Origin: Strix aluco
Taxonomy: Eukaryota > Chordata > Aves > Strigiformes > Strigidae
Direction: 5' to 3'
NCBI RefSeq assembly: GCF_031877795.1
Contig: NC_133954.1
Span: forward strand, 8,089,256 to 8,153,255
Length of the DNA stretch: 64,000 nucleotides
The translations under genes and the position numbers were made by a program. Each line of letters begins with the position of its first letter. The first letter of the stretch is position 1. The notes below the pieces were generated by a model. The model saw nothing but the letters and a program-made list of their open reading frames with translations. It searched no databases and had not been told where the DNA came from. Shown here in pieces: positions 8,831 to 22,345 of the stretch.

Positions 8831-11800
8831 AATTCAGTACATTCACAACTGTGTTGCCAAGGCTGTGCGTATCAAGGAAAAGTAAATCTTTTTTCCCTTG
8901 ACCCATACCCTGCCTCTCCTCCACGCCGGAGAGGAAATTGATAGTGCCATGAAAATCAGCAGGCATTCTTTGTGCATTTAATATTGTTTCTTCTGCTCCG
9001 TCAAAGATACCCCACAAATAATACAATCCAAGCACAAAATCTTTGTTTTATCTCAAGATAATAAGGGGAAGAAGGCAGGGAAAGGCTGAGATAGGATTTT
9101 GTGCTGCGCACGCCATTTCCCAGGAGGGTGAGGGTCCTGCTCTGCTGGGTGCTGTGAGGGGGAGATACTTTCTGCTCTGTGCACCTCTCCAAGCCAGCAG
9201 AGGTACTGGGCTGTCTCAAGCAGCTTCTGCTCTTTGCTGTAACTCCTGCTGCTGGGAGGGAGGTGACATTCCTCAGGTGTGTTGGCCCAAGCCAAGGACA
9301 CGACAGCCAAGTTGACCAACTCCCAGGCGGTGCTGGAAGGGAGCGCGCAGGGAGTTTTGCTGCAGGAGGGGTGGTCAGAGCGCTCCCCAGGGCCAGCTGG
9401 GGCGGGGGCCAGTTGAACAGCTGGCGAAGGCAGCCTGGGGCCAGCTGGCTGATGCCATGGATGGAGCCCGAGGGCAGGGATCTGCAGCTTGCAGGCAGTG
9501 CCAAGCTCGTTAGGGTGATACCCTCCGTAGCCTTCGAGTGAGGTGCAGAAGTGGGTATTTGTTAAGGAGCTGAATTTTTGTGATGTCTTTGACCTGCTGT
9601 GTTAAGCTTTGTCCAGTCATACATGAAATACACCCAGAGCCCTGTTTAACTAGCCCGTGCTTTTCTGTCATCATCAGCACTGGACATAAATCAATTGCAC
9701 AGTCTTGGCTATGAAAGGTATGACTGGAACCTCATCTGGCTTGCTTAACTGTCTCTGTGCCAAGGCCTCAGTACCCTGCTGTGCTGGACTGTATTCCAGA
9801 TGAAGCACTTTGTATTAACTGTCTTTGGTGGTCATCATCTCTCAGTGAGGAGAAACATTCGTGGAAGCACAACAAGAGGATACATGTCACTAAACGAATG
9901 CATTTGATGCGTGCAAAGTATCTGCTCAACATCTGAGTGCCTTTTGGGCTCTGCCTCTGCAAGATCAGAGTATTTCAGGTCAGTATCAGAGTCATTTCAA
10001 CAGCTTAACAGTCTAAATTTTGTTCCTTCTGAAGACCTTTGTACAAGTTTAAAACTCAATTCATAAAATTGGGCTTGTACCAGCTACTTGAACACAGAAA
10101 CTTAACACAGTGATCAGAGGTCAACAGCATCAAGCCGAAAGTGCTGGTGTTTCTGCCAGTAAATTCAGAGCTGCTTATTCCCCTGTAGTTTCCTCGTTCT
10201 TGTTCACTAAATGGAGAGCTTGTGAAAGGTGCCAGCGAGAGGGCCTGGGAGACTGAGCCCTTGTGTTTATTCATAAGGTGGGAATGGCGGGGGAAGTTTC
10301 ACCTTGCCACGGTTCCTTCCCTTCCTGATCTCAAGGAAGGGGAATCCAGTGTCAGCAATTCACTTGATCTCCAGTTTGTGCAACGCAGTATCACTTTCAA
10401 TGGGTTTTGCTTGTTTGTTTACTTATTTTTTTACAGCAAAACCACGTTTCTTCTTGGCCTTAGATCTGCTGAACTCATTTTATATTGCATCAGAGAAAGT
10501 TCATTCTCAATATCTACCAGCTCGGTTAAAGCATGAGCTTCCCCTGCCTTCCTGCTCTCAGATATGTCCAACATTGATATAGTTCTACTTTTTGACTAAA
10601 TCTTCTCCTATGGTGTGGTCACATTACTGCATAAAAGGGGGGGTGGGGCGAAGCATTCCAAGGGCATATACTCACTAGCTTATTTAAAACATAAAAAATA
10701 TGGAGGTTTTTTGTCTGTTCAGTTCCTACAAGACGAAACAGAGGTGGTTGCAAAACTTCCTGGTATTACTGCAAATGGATTTTACTAAAAAATAACAGCA
10801 CACACGCAAAGGCTCCCAGCAAGATAAAAATTCTCCTTGATCTGCTGATAGGAAGGAATCTATGAGAGTGGCAGATCAAAGGGAGAACAAAGGCCAAACC
10901 TTTGAATAACAAAAGCAGTTATGTCTCCTCTTCTCCATCAGTTCTCAAAGTCATATCTCCTTCGTATGTTCTTTGGGGCAAAAGATTTCCTACAGAAAAT
11001 AATTTCCAGAAATTCAGTGTTTCAAGTAGTACAATAACCCAAGCAACTTTGGGAAAAGGAGTAGGATTGATTTTCATAACGTTTCTTGGAGGCTCCACAT
11101 CTTTCAATTTCTTATCTGTTTCGAAATACAAGGCACGAAGTCTCTAGCACCATTGGGACCAAAAGGTTATCAGCATGTAAATACCTGAGCTGGAAAGACA
11201 TGTTTGAGAAAGAACAGATAACATTTTAAACATACTTATAGACTGCATCCTTTCCAGCTTTTATTCCAATTTCACCTGAACTTTCACAAGTAAAGGTGTG
11301 CTTCTAATAACCCAGCAGATAAAAATGAGTTTATCTCAGACCAAGAGCAATAGAACCAGCACGATGATCATCTCTTGTTATTTACTTTTTGTTAGAAAGT
11401 GACAGCCAGCTCTTTCTTTTAATGAAGAGTTTTTAAACATGAATATGAGAATGTGAAACTACTGGGCCAAGGGTAACAGGGCAACCTGTGTGACAGGGGT
11501 TTTACTGTATCTCTGATAAACAAGGAAACTGAGACAAAAGATGTGAATGTGGCTTTCTCTTTGCTGCCCAGGGGCAAAAACACAAAGAAAACCCAGGATT
11601 TCTGGTTCTCAGAAGTAACCACTAGGCAATGCGAGTTCTTAGAAAACCATAGTTCTTTCTATCTGGAAAGGAAACAGCAGTCCAGAGGCCAAGACTTCTT
11701 GTCAGAATAGGTAAATGACAGCTAAAAAGGCCAAAGGATGTTTTCAAACGAGGTAGAGAAAGAAATCAGCTCATACAGTATTTTCTCCTTATGTGTGGTA

Positions 11801-14800
11801 AATGCCTCGATAGTAAAAACTGGAGGGGACAGACCTGGTTGTAAAGGAACACAAAAGAGAAAGCTCTACTTCTTGTTTAAATTCTGGGTAGGCCTTGTAG
11901 GATTTTGGAGTAGTTAGGAGACTGGAGGCCTTGCTGTTCAAACTGGTCTTAGAGCTGGCAGTGTGAAAGAGCCTCCAGGAACTGGTCCATAAGGGCCTCT
12001 TGAATTAAGAGCTAATCAAGGTACAAAGCCAGTGGCAAACCTATCCTTGGCACTGTTGTCTCTAGCAGCCTCGGACAGCAAGGGCAGGACTCACTTTATT
12101 AAATGTGGGTGTTTGTAACAACATCACTGCTGTCTGGGCTGGCTTCCCCTTCTAATCACTGGAACTGTGGTGTGGAGAGAGGGGAGTCCAAGGCACCACC
12201 CTTCTCTTTCTAGAGAAGGTCACGTCTGGTCAGGTGAATCACCCTCTAGATTTCACTGACTGCATTGACTAGATCTCTGCTGGCTGTAAAGAGTTTTTGG
12301 GCAACCAGCTTAGATGAAGATGGCTACAACCCAGGCAGTGGTTCCCTCTGGAAACTGGGGTGCCCTGATTCTTGGTGTAGATTGGCATCACCCGATCAAC
12401 TACAAACTCACAGAAGGACAGAGCACAGTCTTCAGTGGATGACCCAGAAACCATGACTGTATTGCAACTGTTTTAACTTACAGTGGAACAGTGAGAGGGT
12501 ATAGAACTATTTCCGATACAGGGAAATGAGACTGACTTAAATTCACCTTTCCCCCCTCCCCTTCCATCCATACGGAAGTGGAGAAACTGATACCCAGACG
12601 AGGCTGATCAAAATCCTGGTAGTAAATCATGAGTCAACTGAGTGTGTCATGAATTTTCACAAGTTTTTTACAAAGAGAAGATCTGGGAGATCACATGCTG
12701 CTGGTGGCATTTAGACCAGCGCAGAAGTGGCCTCTACAGTAAATTCCTTACTTTTTTGCCCAGTCAGCTTCATAGTATGTCTCATACATCTCTGTTTAAA
12801 AAAGATCACACATTAGTGTTTTATCTCTGGTATGTGCTACCCCATGTTTTCCCCACTCACAGCATATTAGCCTCACACAGGTGGGGAGAAAGCAAAATAA
12901 ACATTATCAAACAAGGGCATCAAATATTTAGTGTAGAGGTTTCTGAGTGCTTCAGGACGAGTGGGACTGTTTAGATATCAGATGTTCTCCTGCCAGGTCA
13001 AATGAACCACTGCTGAGTAATGGCTAAGTTCCCCCAACCACCTTTGGCCATCAGTGCATTATCACCCCTGCCCTTTAACTTTCTGTCCAGGGCAAGAATC
13101 ACTTTCTTAATCCAGCATCTCAGCCTAAAGCTGTTTCAGCTGAGACAGAGGATTGTTTACAGAAGGTGCTGGCTCCCTCCCCTCCACCTGGTTTCTGTCT
13201 GGGCCACGCTGTTAGGGATGAGGGCAATACATCATTTATCTTGGCCTCATTTCACAGGCAGGTCCTGCTGTCATTGTGCTGTTGGTGTCTGGAGGTGCAG
13301 CATCCTGATAAGCACGCTCTGCTCTCCGGTGGGTGAGTAGCTGCCCAGCAGTCAGCAGATGATCTGTGCTTTGCTTGATACCCCCCGGTGTACAGAGTGC
13401 TGCAGGACATGGGATCCAGCTGGCAGGGGCTAACAGGAGTTTATGCAAAAGGGTCAAGTGGTTCTTGTGTTCAAGGGACCAATAGATACTAAATGGGGGG
13501 ATTTATTTTTTATTCCCACCCCCCCATCTAGGCAAAAGGCTAGAGAGAATGATGGGAAATCGTTCATGTCTTGAGGCTGACTTAAACCCTGGTAGGTCAC
13601 CCTGATAGAAGGTGTCCGTTGCTTTTTCAGGGGTTTAGGGTTTCAAAAGCAAATGGGTCAACCTTTTAATGTGGACATTTAAAGTGATTGCTGTTAGAAG
13701 CAGTCCAAGTAAGAAACACCATCCATATCTGATAGTAGAGAAAAGGAGGGAGAGAGAAAGGAAATGTTCAGACACAGAGTTTTGTAAAGTTTATAAACCT
13801 TCACGCTGAAGGGTATGAACTAGCCTTTAACTAATGGGTGTCAGGGACAAAATTTCCTTGTGGGTAGGTGATTTGATAATTGCATTTGCAGAGGTTTTTT
13901 TGTACCGTCCAGCACAGCAACTGGTGCTGTGTCTCCTGGAGAGAGCCTCAAACCAGAAGAAACAATGGTCTGATCCAGTTCTGGTTTTATGACACTGTAA
14001 ATCCTGTACCTCGCCTCAGACAAGATGTTTACTCTTCTCTATGCTCTGTCATAAGACAGTCAGTGAACGGATGGTGGTTTGTTCTGTGGGATATTGTCCA
14101 GGGTATTGCATGACTTTGCAGTTGCACAGAAGGGTGCTGGCCTCAGATACATCTATTTTAAATTATTGGGAGTTCACTGTTTGTTATGGGGCAGGGAGAC
14201 TACGTACATTGGACAAATAGCCAAAGCCAGTACATGGGTTGGAATGGGGTGGAGAGGACGTGATATCTTTTTAGCAACAAAAACCCACTCATATATACTT
14301 TAGGACTCAGCCCTCTGCTGCCTTTTCCTCTCTGACAGCATTTTTACCTGTGTAACCCTCATTCACCATTGTGAAAACACAGAACATGCAGGTCACATAG
14401 AAAGGACAAGGCAACAGAGAACTCGTCTCAATGACTTTAAAATGGTCTATTTTAAATCACACATGCCTGCTTCTCCCATCATATTGATCTCCCTTTTCTC
14501 AACAAGTGCTCTTGTCTGCTGAGAAGCTGGCTCAGGCTTTGAAATCTCTGAGTAACTAATATATTGTGTCAGTTTGTGGCATTTCACAGAGAGAAAAATG
14601 GCAAATCAGGCCAGCAAGCCCAGACTGTTTGCTTAGATTGAAAAAAAGAAGCTGTGTCAGTAGGATGACAAACATGGTCATCTTTCTATCCCAAAAATGC
14701 AGGCTCATCTTGTTCATAAAGATGAATGTTATGGTTTCGACGAGCTGTTGGGTCACTTCACAAAGCATTGAACACTCGGGCACAGTCTAGCGGGCTTCAG

Positions 14801-17800
14801 TTGTATGAAGGGGCAGAGCAGGATTTACTAGGGTTAAGAGAGCTGGAAAGAGGAAAGGCTGGATCAGAGAAGAGTTACTGGTGTGAGGAAGGACTGCTGA
14901 TAGCTGTCAGACTTGGCTGTAGACACAGGTTGGAATAGCACAGAGTTCTGCAGAAAAAGGTCATTGCCATCGTCAGATCCGGGGTTGTGGGATGGCTGGA
15001 GTGGCCGCGATTGCTGCAGGTTCAGCTGCAGAGAAAACCCGAGAGCCACTGGAGCAGCAGCCACAACCGAAGGCCTGCACAGTGTTCTCGCACGGCTACA
15101 GGCAAAGGACAAAGTGTTCTGACAGCTAGAGAGGTGGAGTTTTGTGGAGGTTAAATCTTCTCATTTCTATTTTTAGTGTGAGCTCATTTCTCCAAGTCAA
15201 AAACATAATTTAAAAGATTAAAAAAAAAAATCATTTAGCCATGGGGCTGTTTGGTCCAGTTTACTACTCTATCTTTAGTGCCTGCTTATTCCTTCCATGA
15301 CAAACCTAAAGAAGGAAAAGCAGCAGGGCGATTGTGTATTGGGTTAGGATTTTAAATTACTGCCTGTCATAGTAATAGCTGAATGTCTTTTACATAAGAA
15401 CAAGCAGCAATAGCAAATTGACCAGCAGATTTCACCAGAGGGACTCATCTCTGCTAACTTTAGATGCTTACAATGGGTATGTTTTCATCCAATCCAGCCA
15501 TCCAGACTCCTTTTATAGCTGGTGGAGAGTAACTGGCACTTTGTCTGCACAGTTCAGCTAAACTCTGGCTCAGAAGGAGATGAGCCGCACCTTAAAAGTG
15601 CCCGCTGCCCTCGAGTTATTATAAAGAAAGCATAAACCACCAGCTTAGAGGCAGACATCTACCACATCCGTGATGACTCACCTGTAGTATTAGTCATATT
15701 GCTCCCTGTATGGATGGACCAGTCTACCTAAGGCAATATTTAAAAAGTTGCTATAAGGCTTTAAGTATTTTCTGATTTTTCCTGGATGGAATTACGGGTG
15801 AAAAAGGAGATTTTCTCTTAGAGTTGGGATGGTTTCCCTTACACCACCACAGCTTTTGTAAGCAGGAGCAGCATCTCCCAGAAATGGCCAGCTTCAGACT
15901 TTGGGTGAGCGCCTCTGAAAATCTACCCCTTTCCACACTAACACTACAGCATGCTGACAACATTGAGAATTTGTTTTCTGAACACCTGATTTTGCAGACA
16001 AGACGCAGATAAACAGCAACAGCCCCTCTTAATGAACACAGCAGCATCTCCAGATAAACTGTCACCACTTATGTTGTGCCCAGCTTCAGTATCACTGGAG
16101 GAGGAAATGCCTCAAAGCTTGTAAAAACACATTCCCCTCTTACTCGCCTCTTCCCAAAGTTAGAAACCATGGAAGTAGTTCTCTATGATTTTTTTTGAAC
16201 AAAGTAGAGATGAGGTTGCTTCTACCTAATCTACCCATGTATGATTAGGGTAAACAAGGTTCTAAGTTATTCCAGTTTCTGGAAGTGTAGGTTAGTTCTA
16301 AGATCAACCAAGAAGTTTAAACTTCCTGATTTACCCCTCTATGGGACTCCTTGACGTCAGACTGCATACGTAAGGGTGTTATGTTGGAAGCTTACTCTCA
16401 TAAGCATCAGCAAAGAGAATCATTACACCTCAAGTGAGTTAGATATTTTTTAAATCAATCCACAGAAGTCTGAGAGCAGTATATGTAAAAATGTGCTTGA
16501 CTCACTGCCTCCACACAAGAAAAGACAAGATGGGGTTGAAAATGTCACGCATCCTACACCACCTCCTGCTTCAGGAGTCTCGGAGCTTGAAGCTGCTACC
16601 ATCACAGCTGCCGTTTCACCATGGATCAAGGGGGAAGAAGCGAATCCCCAACCTGGCCTTTGGGTGACAAGGTTGTACTGCCCTGCAAAATAAGAAACGT
16701 TCTGCACTAAACATCTTTTTGCTCCTCTGTGCTTGAACATAAGGTCCTGACTCAGGAAAACAGCTTCTAGATGCTATCACAGCACACATTAACAATCAGG
16801 ATAATCAGGAGTCTGGAGACTGAGTCTGTGGCTGTCACAAGGGCTCTTGGTGAAAGAATTTGATGTTTATAACAGACTTATGTAGATAAGTTAATATCAA
16901 GGGTTTTGGACGACAATCAAGAAAGCTAAGCTAACGATATTTATAATCCTCATCTGCCTGGGGAGAAGGGCAGTCTGATATTCATTCCTGCTAAGGTTCC
17001 CTTACATAAACTGCTTTCGCACACACTTTAGAGGCACTTTTTTCCAAGCCAGACAATTGTAAAGGCAGTTTCATGTAAATGAGAATCAGGCCATGGGTAT
17101 GAACATTATCCATGTCTGCAAATGTTTGCCAAGCTTCAGTCCCTCTATAACATCTGCTGAGGAGAAAAAATTCGTGAGCCTCAGCAGTTAAGGGTTTGGG
17201 GTTTTTTAAAAGCCACATCAAGGTCCTGTTAAGCTTTGTGGTGACTGTTAAGCTTATTGCCAATGAGTGCATTTCTTTGCACAACATCACAAGGAAATGT
17301 GAAATGGAGCAGAGATTAAAGCACGGGTGGATTTTGAAAAATGTGGAGACTGGTTTAATGCAACCAGGTGGAGACTGTCCAGTGCTTGGAGCTTTTCTAG
17401 GCCCCTTTGTTAAACATCTCAGTCTTCACACTTCTTATTTGAAAAGAAACTTTTCCCCATTATTCTCTGTGGTTTACAAGAGGTCAGTGGAGCTGGGCCA
17501 ATTTACACGAGCTCAGAATCTAGTTAATTTAAGCGCAGTTTTCTCAGCAATGTTGTGACATGCACCTGAGAGTCACGCAGTTTTATAGCCTCTGAAGATC
17601 TGTCTAAAAGCTATATGTACCTTTGTTAGTCCTTTGTCTCCTCTTTACATGATCTCCTACTCATTCTGTTTCTTCCTTTTGTCTCTGCCGCATTTATGTT
17701 GGTCTGTAGCCAGAGCTTTGGCTGCCCCATTCATGGCTAAGTTTAGATGCCCAGAAAAACACACTTGAAAGAGGAGAAACATGCCCTACAGCCACAGTAG

Positions 17801-20380
17801 GTTTACCACTCATCTAGAAAGAAATCCAGGGCCTATTTTAGCAGGATCTTTCACAGGCACATTGTTCTTTCCCTTTCCTTAACTCCATCCAAATGTCCGT
17901 TGGACTAATCTAGGCCCCCATCCACAGTTCTTTGATATTCTGCCCCAGTGAGTGTTTGGAGATCAGGGGGGGCAGGGTTATACTGGTAATGCTGCTGCCA
18001 ACAGAGTGTCATGCCTTGATCATGTAGCGTATACCCGTGTATGCTCTCCCACCCCAACTCCCCAGGCCATCCTGGAGACCCTGGTTTAACTGGACAGCTG
18101 GCAAGTTTTGACTGCTGCATCAATTTTGGTATTTACTTCCACCTGCCCGTGTGCCGTCAGTGTGTGGAGCCATGGTGGCCATGGGAAGGGACTCTTGGAA
18201 GGAGGTATCTAAGGCAGGACTCCATCCAGGCTGGGTTTTGTGACTACCATAGGCAAAATTGCCCTCTTCCCTGTTCCACTAGCTGGGGCCAGTGCCCCTC
18301 CTGTTGTGTCCCTCTGGTTATCTGGGTATCTGTATCACCCACTGGGGTAGAATCCATGTTTCAGTTAATTGTGCACAGATGCCCATGTAAAGCAGGATTA
18401 GACTGACAATGTTGTCTTCCTCTGCTGTAAGAACAGTGTTTAGTCTGTAATTCAGTTTCAAAATGAAAGAACAACTCTATCTCTTCAGATTGCACAGACC
18501 TATAATCTGGGATCCTAAAATTCAACCACCACAGATTTTGTCAGTACTTTTGTGAGAATCCAAAGGCCTCAGTCACGTTTTGCACCATACCCCACCCTCA
18601 TACACAGACCAAATGTGATTCCAGGCTTGGAAAGAGGTTGGAGAACAGTCCAGAGCCTTTCTAAGTGTGCGTGGTGTTTCAGCTGAAATGCTGTTCGCTT
18701 CTGCCCGCAGAGACTGCATGGCTGTCAACAACCTCTCGGCTGGAATCTTGCCTCACTCTGGAGAAAGGGGCTGCTGGGCCCTTGGCACAAACAATCCCAT
18801 GAGCTGTGCAGGAATCAAAGCAACTCAGCTAACGAAAAAGAACAGCAGTAAATCTCTGGATGTGTTGAGTGAGACAGCAAAAAAAGTCATTAAATGAAAT
18901 CAGAAAAATGTCTGTCATGGCATCTGAGGATGTGTCAGTCAGTCTGCTGGATGTTTCTGCCCTTTGCTAATTCTCAGTGAAGATGCCTTCTAAATGGCTT
19001 TAAATTCAGAAATTGCAATGAGGCAATGAGCTAGGATTTCAAACACCTTGAGTCTTTCAAGGATGAAGTCATTTCCCCTCCCCCCTTCCCAAATGCACGT
19101 ATTCCTCATCTCAGTTATTTCTCTGGAAGATTTTTTCCTTTTGGATATACCATCTTTCCAAAGTTGGGAGAAAAAAAAAAAAAAGCAAAGAAAAAAAGCA
19201 GGAGACATTTCAGAGGTGAAACTGGCCAGCTGGCAGTTGATTTATGAAGTGCTGAAAAGCATCTTCGGAGCTGTCATTTATCTTAAAGCTCTCAGCCTAA
19301 ATAAACAAAGAGCCCCCCTTCCTAATTATAGTTACAGTAGAAACAACCCCAAAGCCTAATAGCTGGCATCTGAAAACAGCACCCTCCCGACATCCAGCCC
19401 ACAGATGCACTCTAGTGGATCAACGCTTCCAGCCCTTCCTGGATCCAGCTAATCTTGCCCTTCTCTCCCTCTCCCTCGCCTTCTGAAAGGGGAATCAGAT
19501 CAAAAGCAACAGGGAAACCAAATCAAAAGCAACAGAGCCATCTCAGTCCTGCTGAGGAACTGCAGATCCACAGCATGCTGGCAAAGAAAACTTGTCCCAT
19601 CACTAGCATTAGATCCTACCCAAACAGCAAAAGTGCTCCCCATGACTTTGTTTTTAATGTTGACTGATGCTGCATTTTTCCTGGGTTTTGCTGCATTTAC
19701 CAGCCTAAGGGATCTTGTCCTCCTGTTTCAGCTAAGAAAGGATAGTAAGTCTTCTGTAATTGCTCGTTGTCCTATAGGGTTTGGGTTTTTTTTTTTAGTT
19801 TTCCATCACATGGAAGTCTGTAGAGATGGAGTAAAAATCCACACTAGAAAGAGTTCTACCTACTGCCTAGGAATAAATAGGATATGGAAGCATTGTGGCA
19901 GCTGATGACTGCAGTGACAGACAAATCCAGCTGTGTGGGCCTCAGCATCAATCTACGGAGACACACAGAGCAGAAACCACTCTTTCAGAATCCCTTTTGG
20001 GACCTGATTTTCCTCTTACTCTTGGTGTAGCAAGAGTTCACTGTAGGAACTGGACTCTTCTCAGCTATCGTGAATAATCAGAATTTCACTGTAGCAAACA
20101 AAATTGCCCCAGCTGTACCAGCTGAAGATGTGCCAGGATAGAAATATGCCATTATAAAAATAGCATGATAAAAAAACTCTGCTGTGACCACACTCTTCAT
20201 CCCTCTACCTTCTCTATTTACCCCTTGCCACACCTCTAACATTGGAAAGCCTTTTCTCACAGGACGCTGGTCATAAATAATGTTTACTTAACTACCTTTG
20301 CCAGCAAATACCACATTATACAAAGATAAAACACAATCAGAAGATAAACTAAAGACCAGTCCTGGTTTTCTCTGGTAGAT
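8831..20380. other. Intergenic DNA between HOXB1 and SKAP1, first part
   Basis: I see no gene or RNA gene in these 11.5 kb. The section to about 9070 continues the AT-rich style of the candidate enhancer, including GTCAAAGATA, a TCF/LEF-type core, near 9000. A perfect cyclic-AMP element TGACGTCA lies at 16352-16359. Short A-runs occur near 15219-15230 and 19170-19185. The open frames are short, unlinked and without recognisable domains. Confidence 0.5.
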
Positions 20381-20389
20381 TTCAGAAAT

Positions 20390-20530
20390 GATATCAGCGT
20401 TTTTATGATGGGCCTGGGAATGTAGGGCCAGGCACAATGAGTTGCCCATAATTATCCAGCAAGATGACCTGGGAACAAAATTCAGGTCTGCTGAGACCCA
20501 GCCCAGTGCTCCATCCACTAGGCTGCACTG
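20390..20530 (-). repeat. MIR-like SINE fragment
   Basis: The segment ends in a stretch reading CCAGTGCTCCATCCACTAGG, preceded by a 'ccca-aattatccagcaag' section. This is the pattern of a MIR/CORE-SINE type element in reverse orientation as seen in many amniotes. It is old and heavily mutated. Borders are approximate. Confidence 0.5.
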
Positions 20531-21479
20531 TCAACACAGCTTGTTGCTAAAGTATTAATATAACAAATATTAAAAGCACTTGAAAATACAAAATTAGACC
20601 GTTTTGTAAGAAACCACCTGTCCCTGAATAGCTTGAGCAAACCCTTTCAGTTTGGATAGCGAAGGTGACAGAGAACTTGAACACCAGCTGAATGTGCTTA
20701 GAGAATCAGCATGGAAGGAATGAGGCCAGAAGCTATGGGTGATCAGAAGAATTTTGCATCATCAGAACAACTGTCCAGAAGAGCAAAACCCGAGAGGAAT
20801 ACCAAGCTGCTCATGAACTCTTCTCATCCAGAGCAGTCTAATTCAAATTAAAGCCAGGCTGGTTCTAATTCCCAACTATCTGAACCACCTCTGTGCCGAT
20901 ATCCCTAATCCTCCCCTGTCAGGAATGGTCTCCAAAGCATGCTGGCAAAAGCCAACACTGGAGATATTCACACCAGAGAGACCAGGAGTAGAAGGGGCTA
21001 TAGTTATTATATTTTCTTCCTGGATAAGGAGAAACTGTTCCACAACCACAACTACAAGGATGCTTAGAGAGAGGTCCAACTCCCAGGAGCAAGTGCTGGA
21101 AGAAAGATTTCCTCTCGTGTCTTTTGTTAGGGTCAGTGTCAACAGTAGTTCTTGTGGCACTACCAGGAGAGAGTCTAGACTGTCAGATCTTCTTTCAAGA
21201 GAAATAAATGCACTGTTAAGTTAGATCTTTTTTAAGGCGGAAATGTTGTTCTCACTGGTGGAGTGGATCAGCCACAGTGCCACTTTCATAGCATTGGATG
21301 ATGGATATAAAATCCAAACTCACTAGACTGTCATGGTTATAGCACTACTGCTGTCTGTATAATACAAACAGACCTGGGATTCCCTCTGACACACTGGATA
21401 ATTAGAGTTACCTTCCATCTTCCTCAAGGGCAGAAAGCAATGCATTAGCAAACCTACATTCTGAGTAAAAATATTTGAC

Positions 21480-21765
21480 AGCATCACTTCAGCCTCTTCG
21501 AGCGGCTGCATATTTCTCTGTTCCTGCTCAGTTTGAACACATTCTTATCCATGTCTCTCAGATCTGCTTTCAGGAAGAGCAAGAGCAGTCTTTTCTCCCC
21601 CATATCTTTCTCTACACCCAACATCCCACCCTGTAATCTCAGCTTCTCCAAACTGCATGAGATTAAACACTTTGGTCTATCAGCATTGCTAAGACTCTCC
21701 ATACCTTTGATCAATTTATAGCTCTTCTTTGTACCTTCTCCAGAATTTGTAAATCAGATAACTCC
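21480..21765 (-). repeat. Old CR1 LINE fragment, reverse orientation
   Basis: On the - strand the sequence follows the CR1 order: 'ctggagaaggtacaaagaagagcta', then 'atggagag', then 'gagaagctgagattacag' and 'agagacatgga'. This corresponds to the part of CR1 just before its 3' end. Divergence is high, so the copy is old. Borders are approximate and no intact reading frame remains. Confidence 0.5.
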
Positions 21766-22171
21766 TTATATCTAACAGATAAGTGAGTGAGTCCAGATGC
21801 ACCAGACTCGCCAGGAAAGCCTAGGAGATAATGTTAGGGATTCCACATGCATGAAATCTGGATCCTTGTCTAGCAGAAGATACCAGTGTTTTGGGACTTG
21901 TTAATCATTGTTTTTTAAACACAGCATCCTATATCAGATTATTTTCAACCAGAAGCCACAATTGCATATCTGATGGAAAAATAAAGGGAAGGGGAGAAGA
22001 GAGACAGACATGAGAATGAGGAATGGGAGGTATTTCATGGAGATAGGATAAACTGAAATTGTCACTCTTCTGAGAGGGATTTATTGCACAACTTGCTTCA
22101 GAATACATGGAGCTCTGCAAGTACTGAATTGCACCTGCTCATAGTGGATGCAAAAATGTGAAAGAAAGAAG

Positions 22172-22340
22172 GGAAAGGAAAGGAAAGGAAAGGAAAGGAA
22201 AGGAAAGGAAAGGAAAGGAAAGGAAAGGAAAGGAAAGGAAAGGAAAGGAAAGGAAAGGAAAGGAAAGGAAAGGAAAGGAAAGGAAAGGAAAGGAAAGGAA
22301 AGGAAAGGAAAGGAAAGGAAAGGAAAGGAAAGGAAAGGAA
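22172..22340. repeat. GGAAA pentanucleotide array
   Basis: Thirty-three perfect copies of GGAAA run without interruption from 22172 to 22336, followed by GGAA. An A- and G-rich lead-in (GAAAGAAAGAAG) precedes them. The purity suggests recent expansion and probable length variation between individuals. The long lysine/glutamate/glycine frames on the + strand and the serine/phenylalanine frame on the - strand are translations of this repeat and not genes. Confidence 0.98.
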
Positions 22341-22345
22341 GGCAA

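Noticed and set aside
12217..12232. AGGTCA-CGTC-TGGTCA, a DR4-like nuclear receptor site
   Set aside because: One half-site deviates and the spacing is not that of the retinoic acid elements here. Expected by chance in 64 kb.
12995..13008. AGGTCA-AA-TGAACC inverted repeat
   Set aside because: Not a preferred RAR/RXR arrangement, and no other enhancer-like signs surround it.
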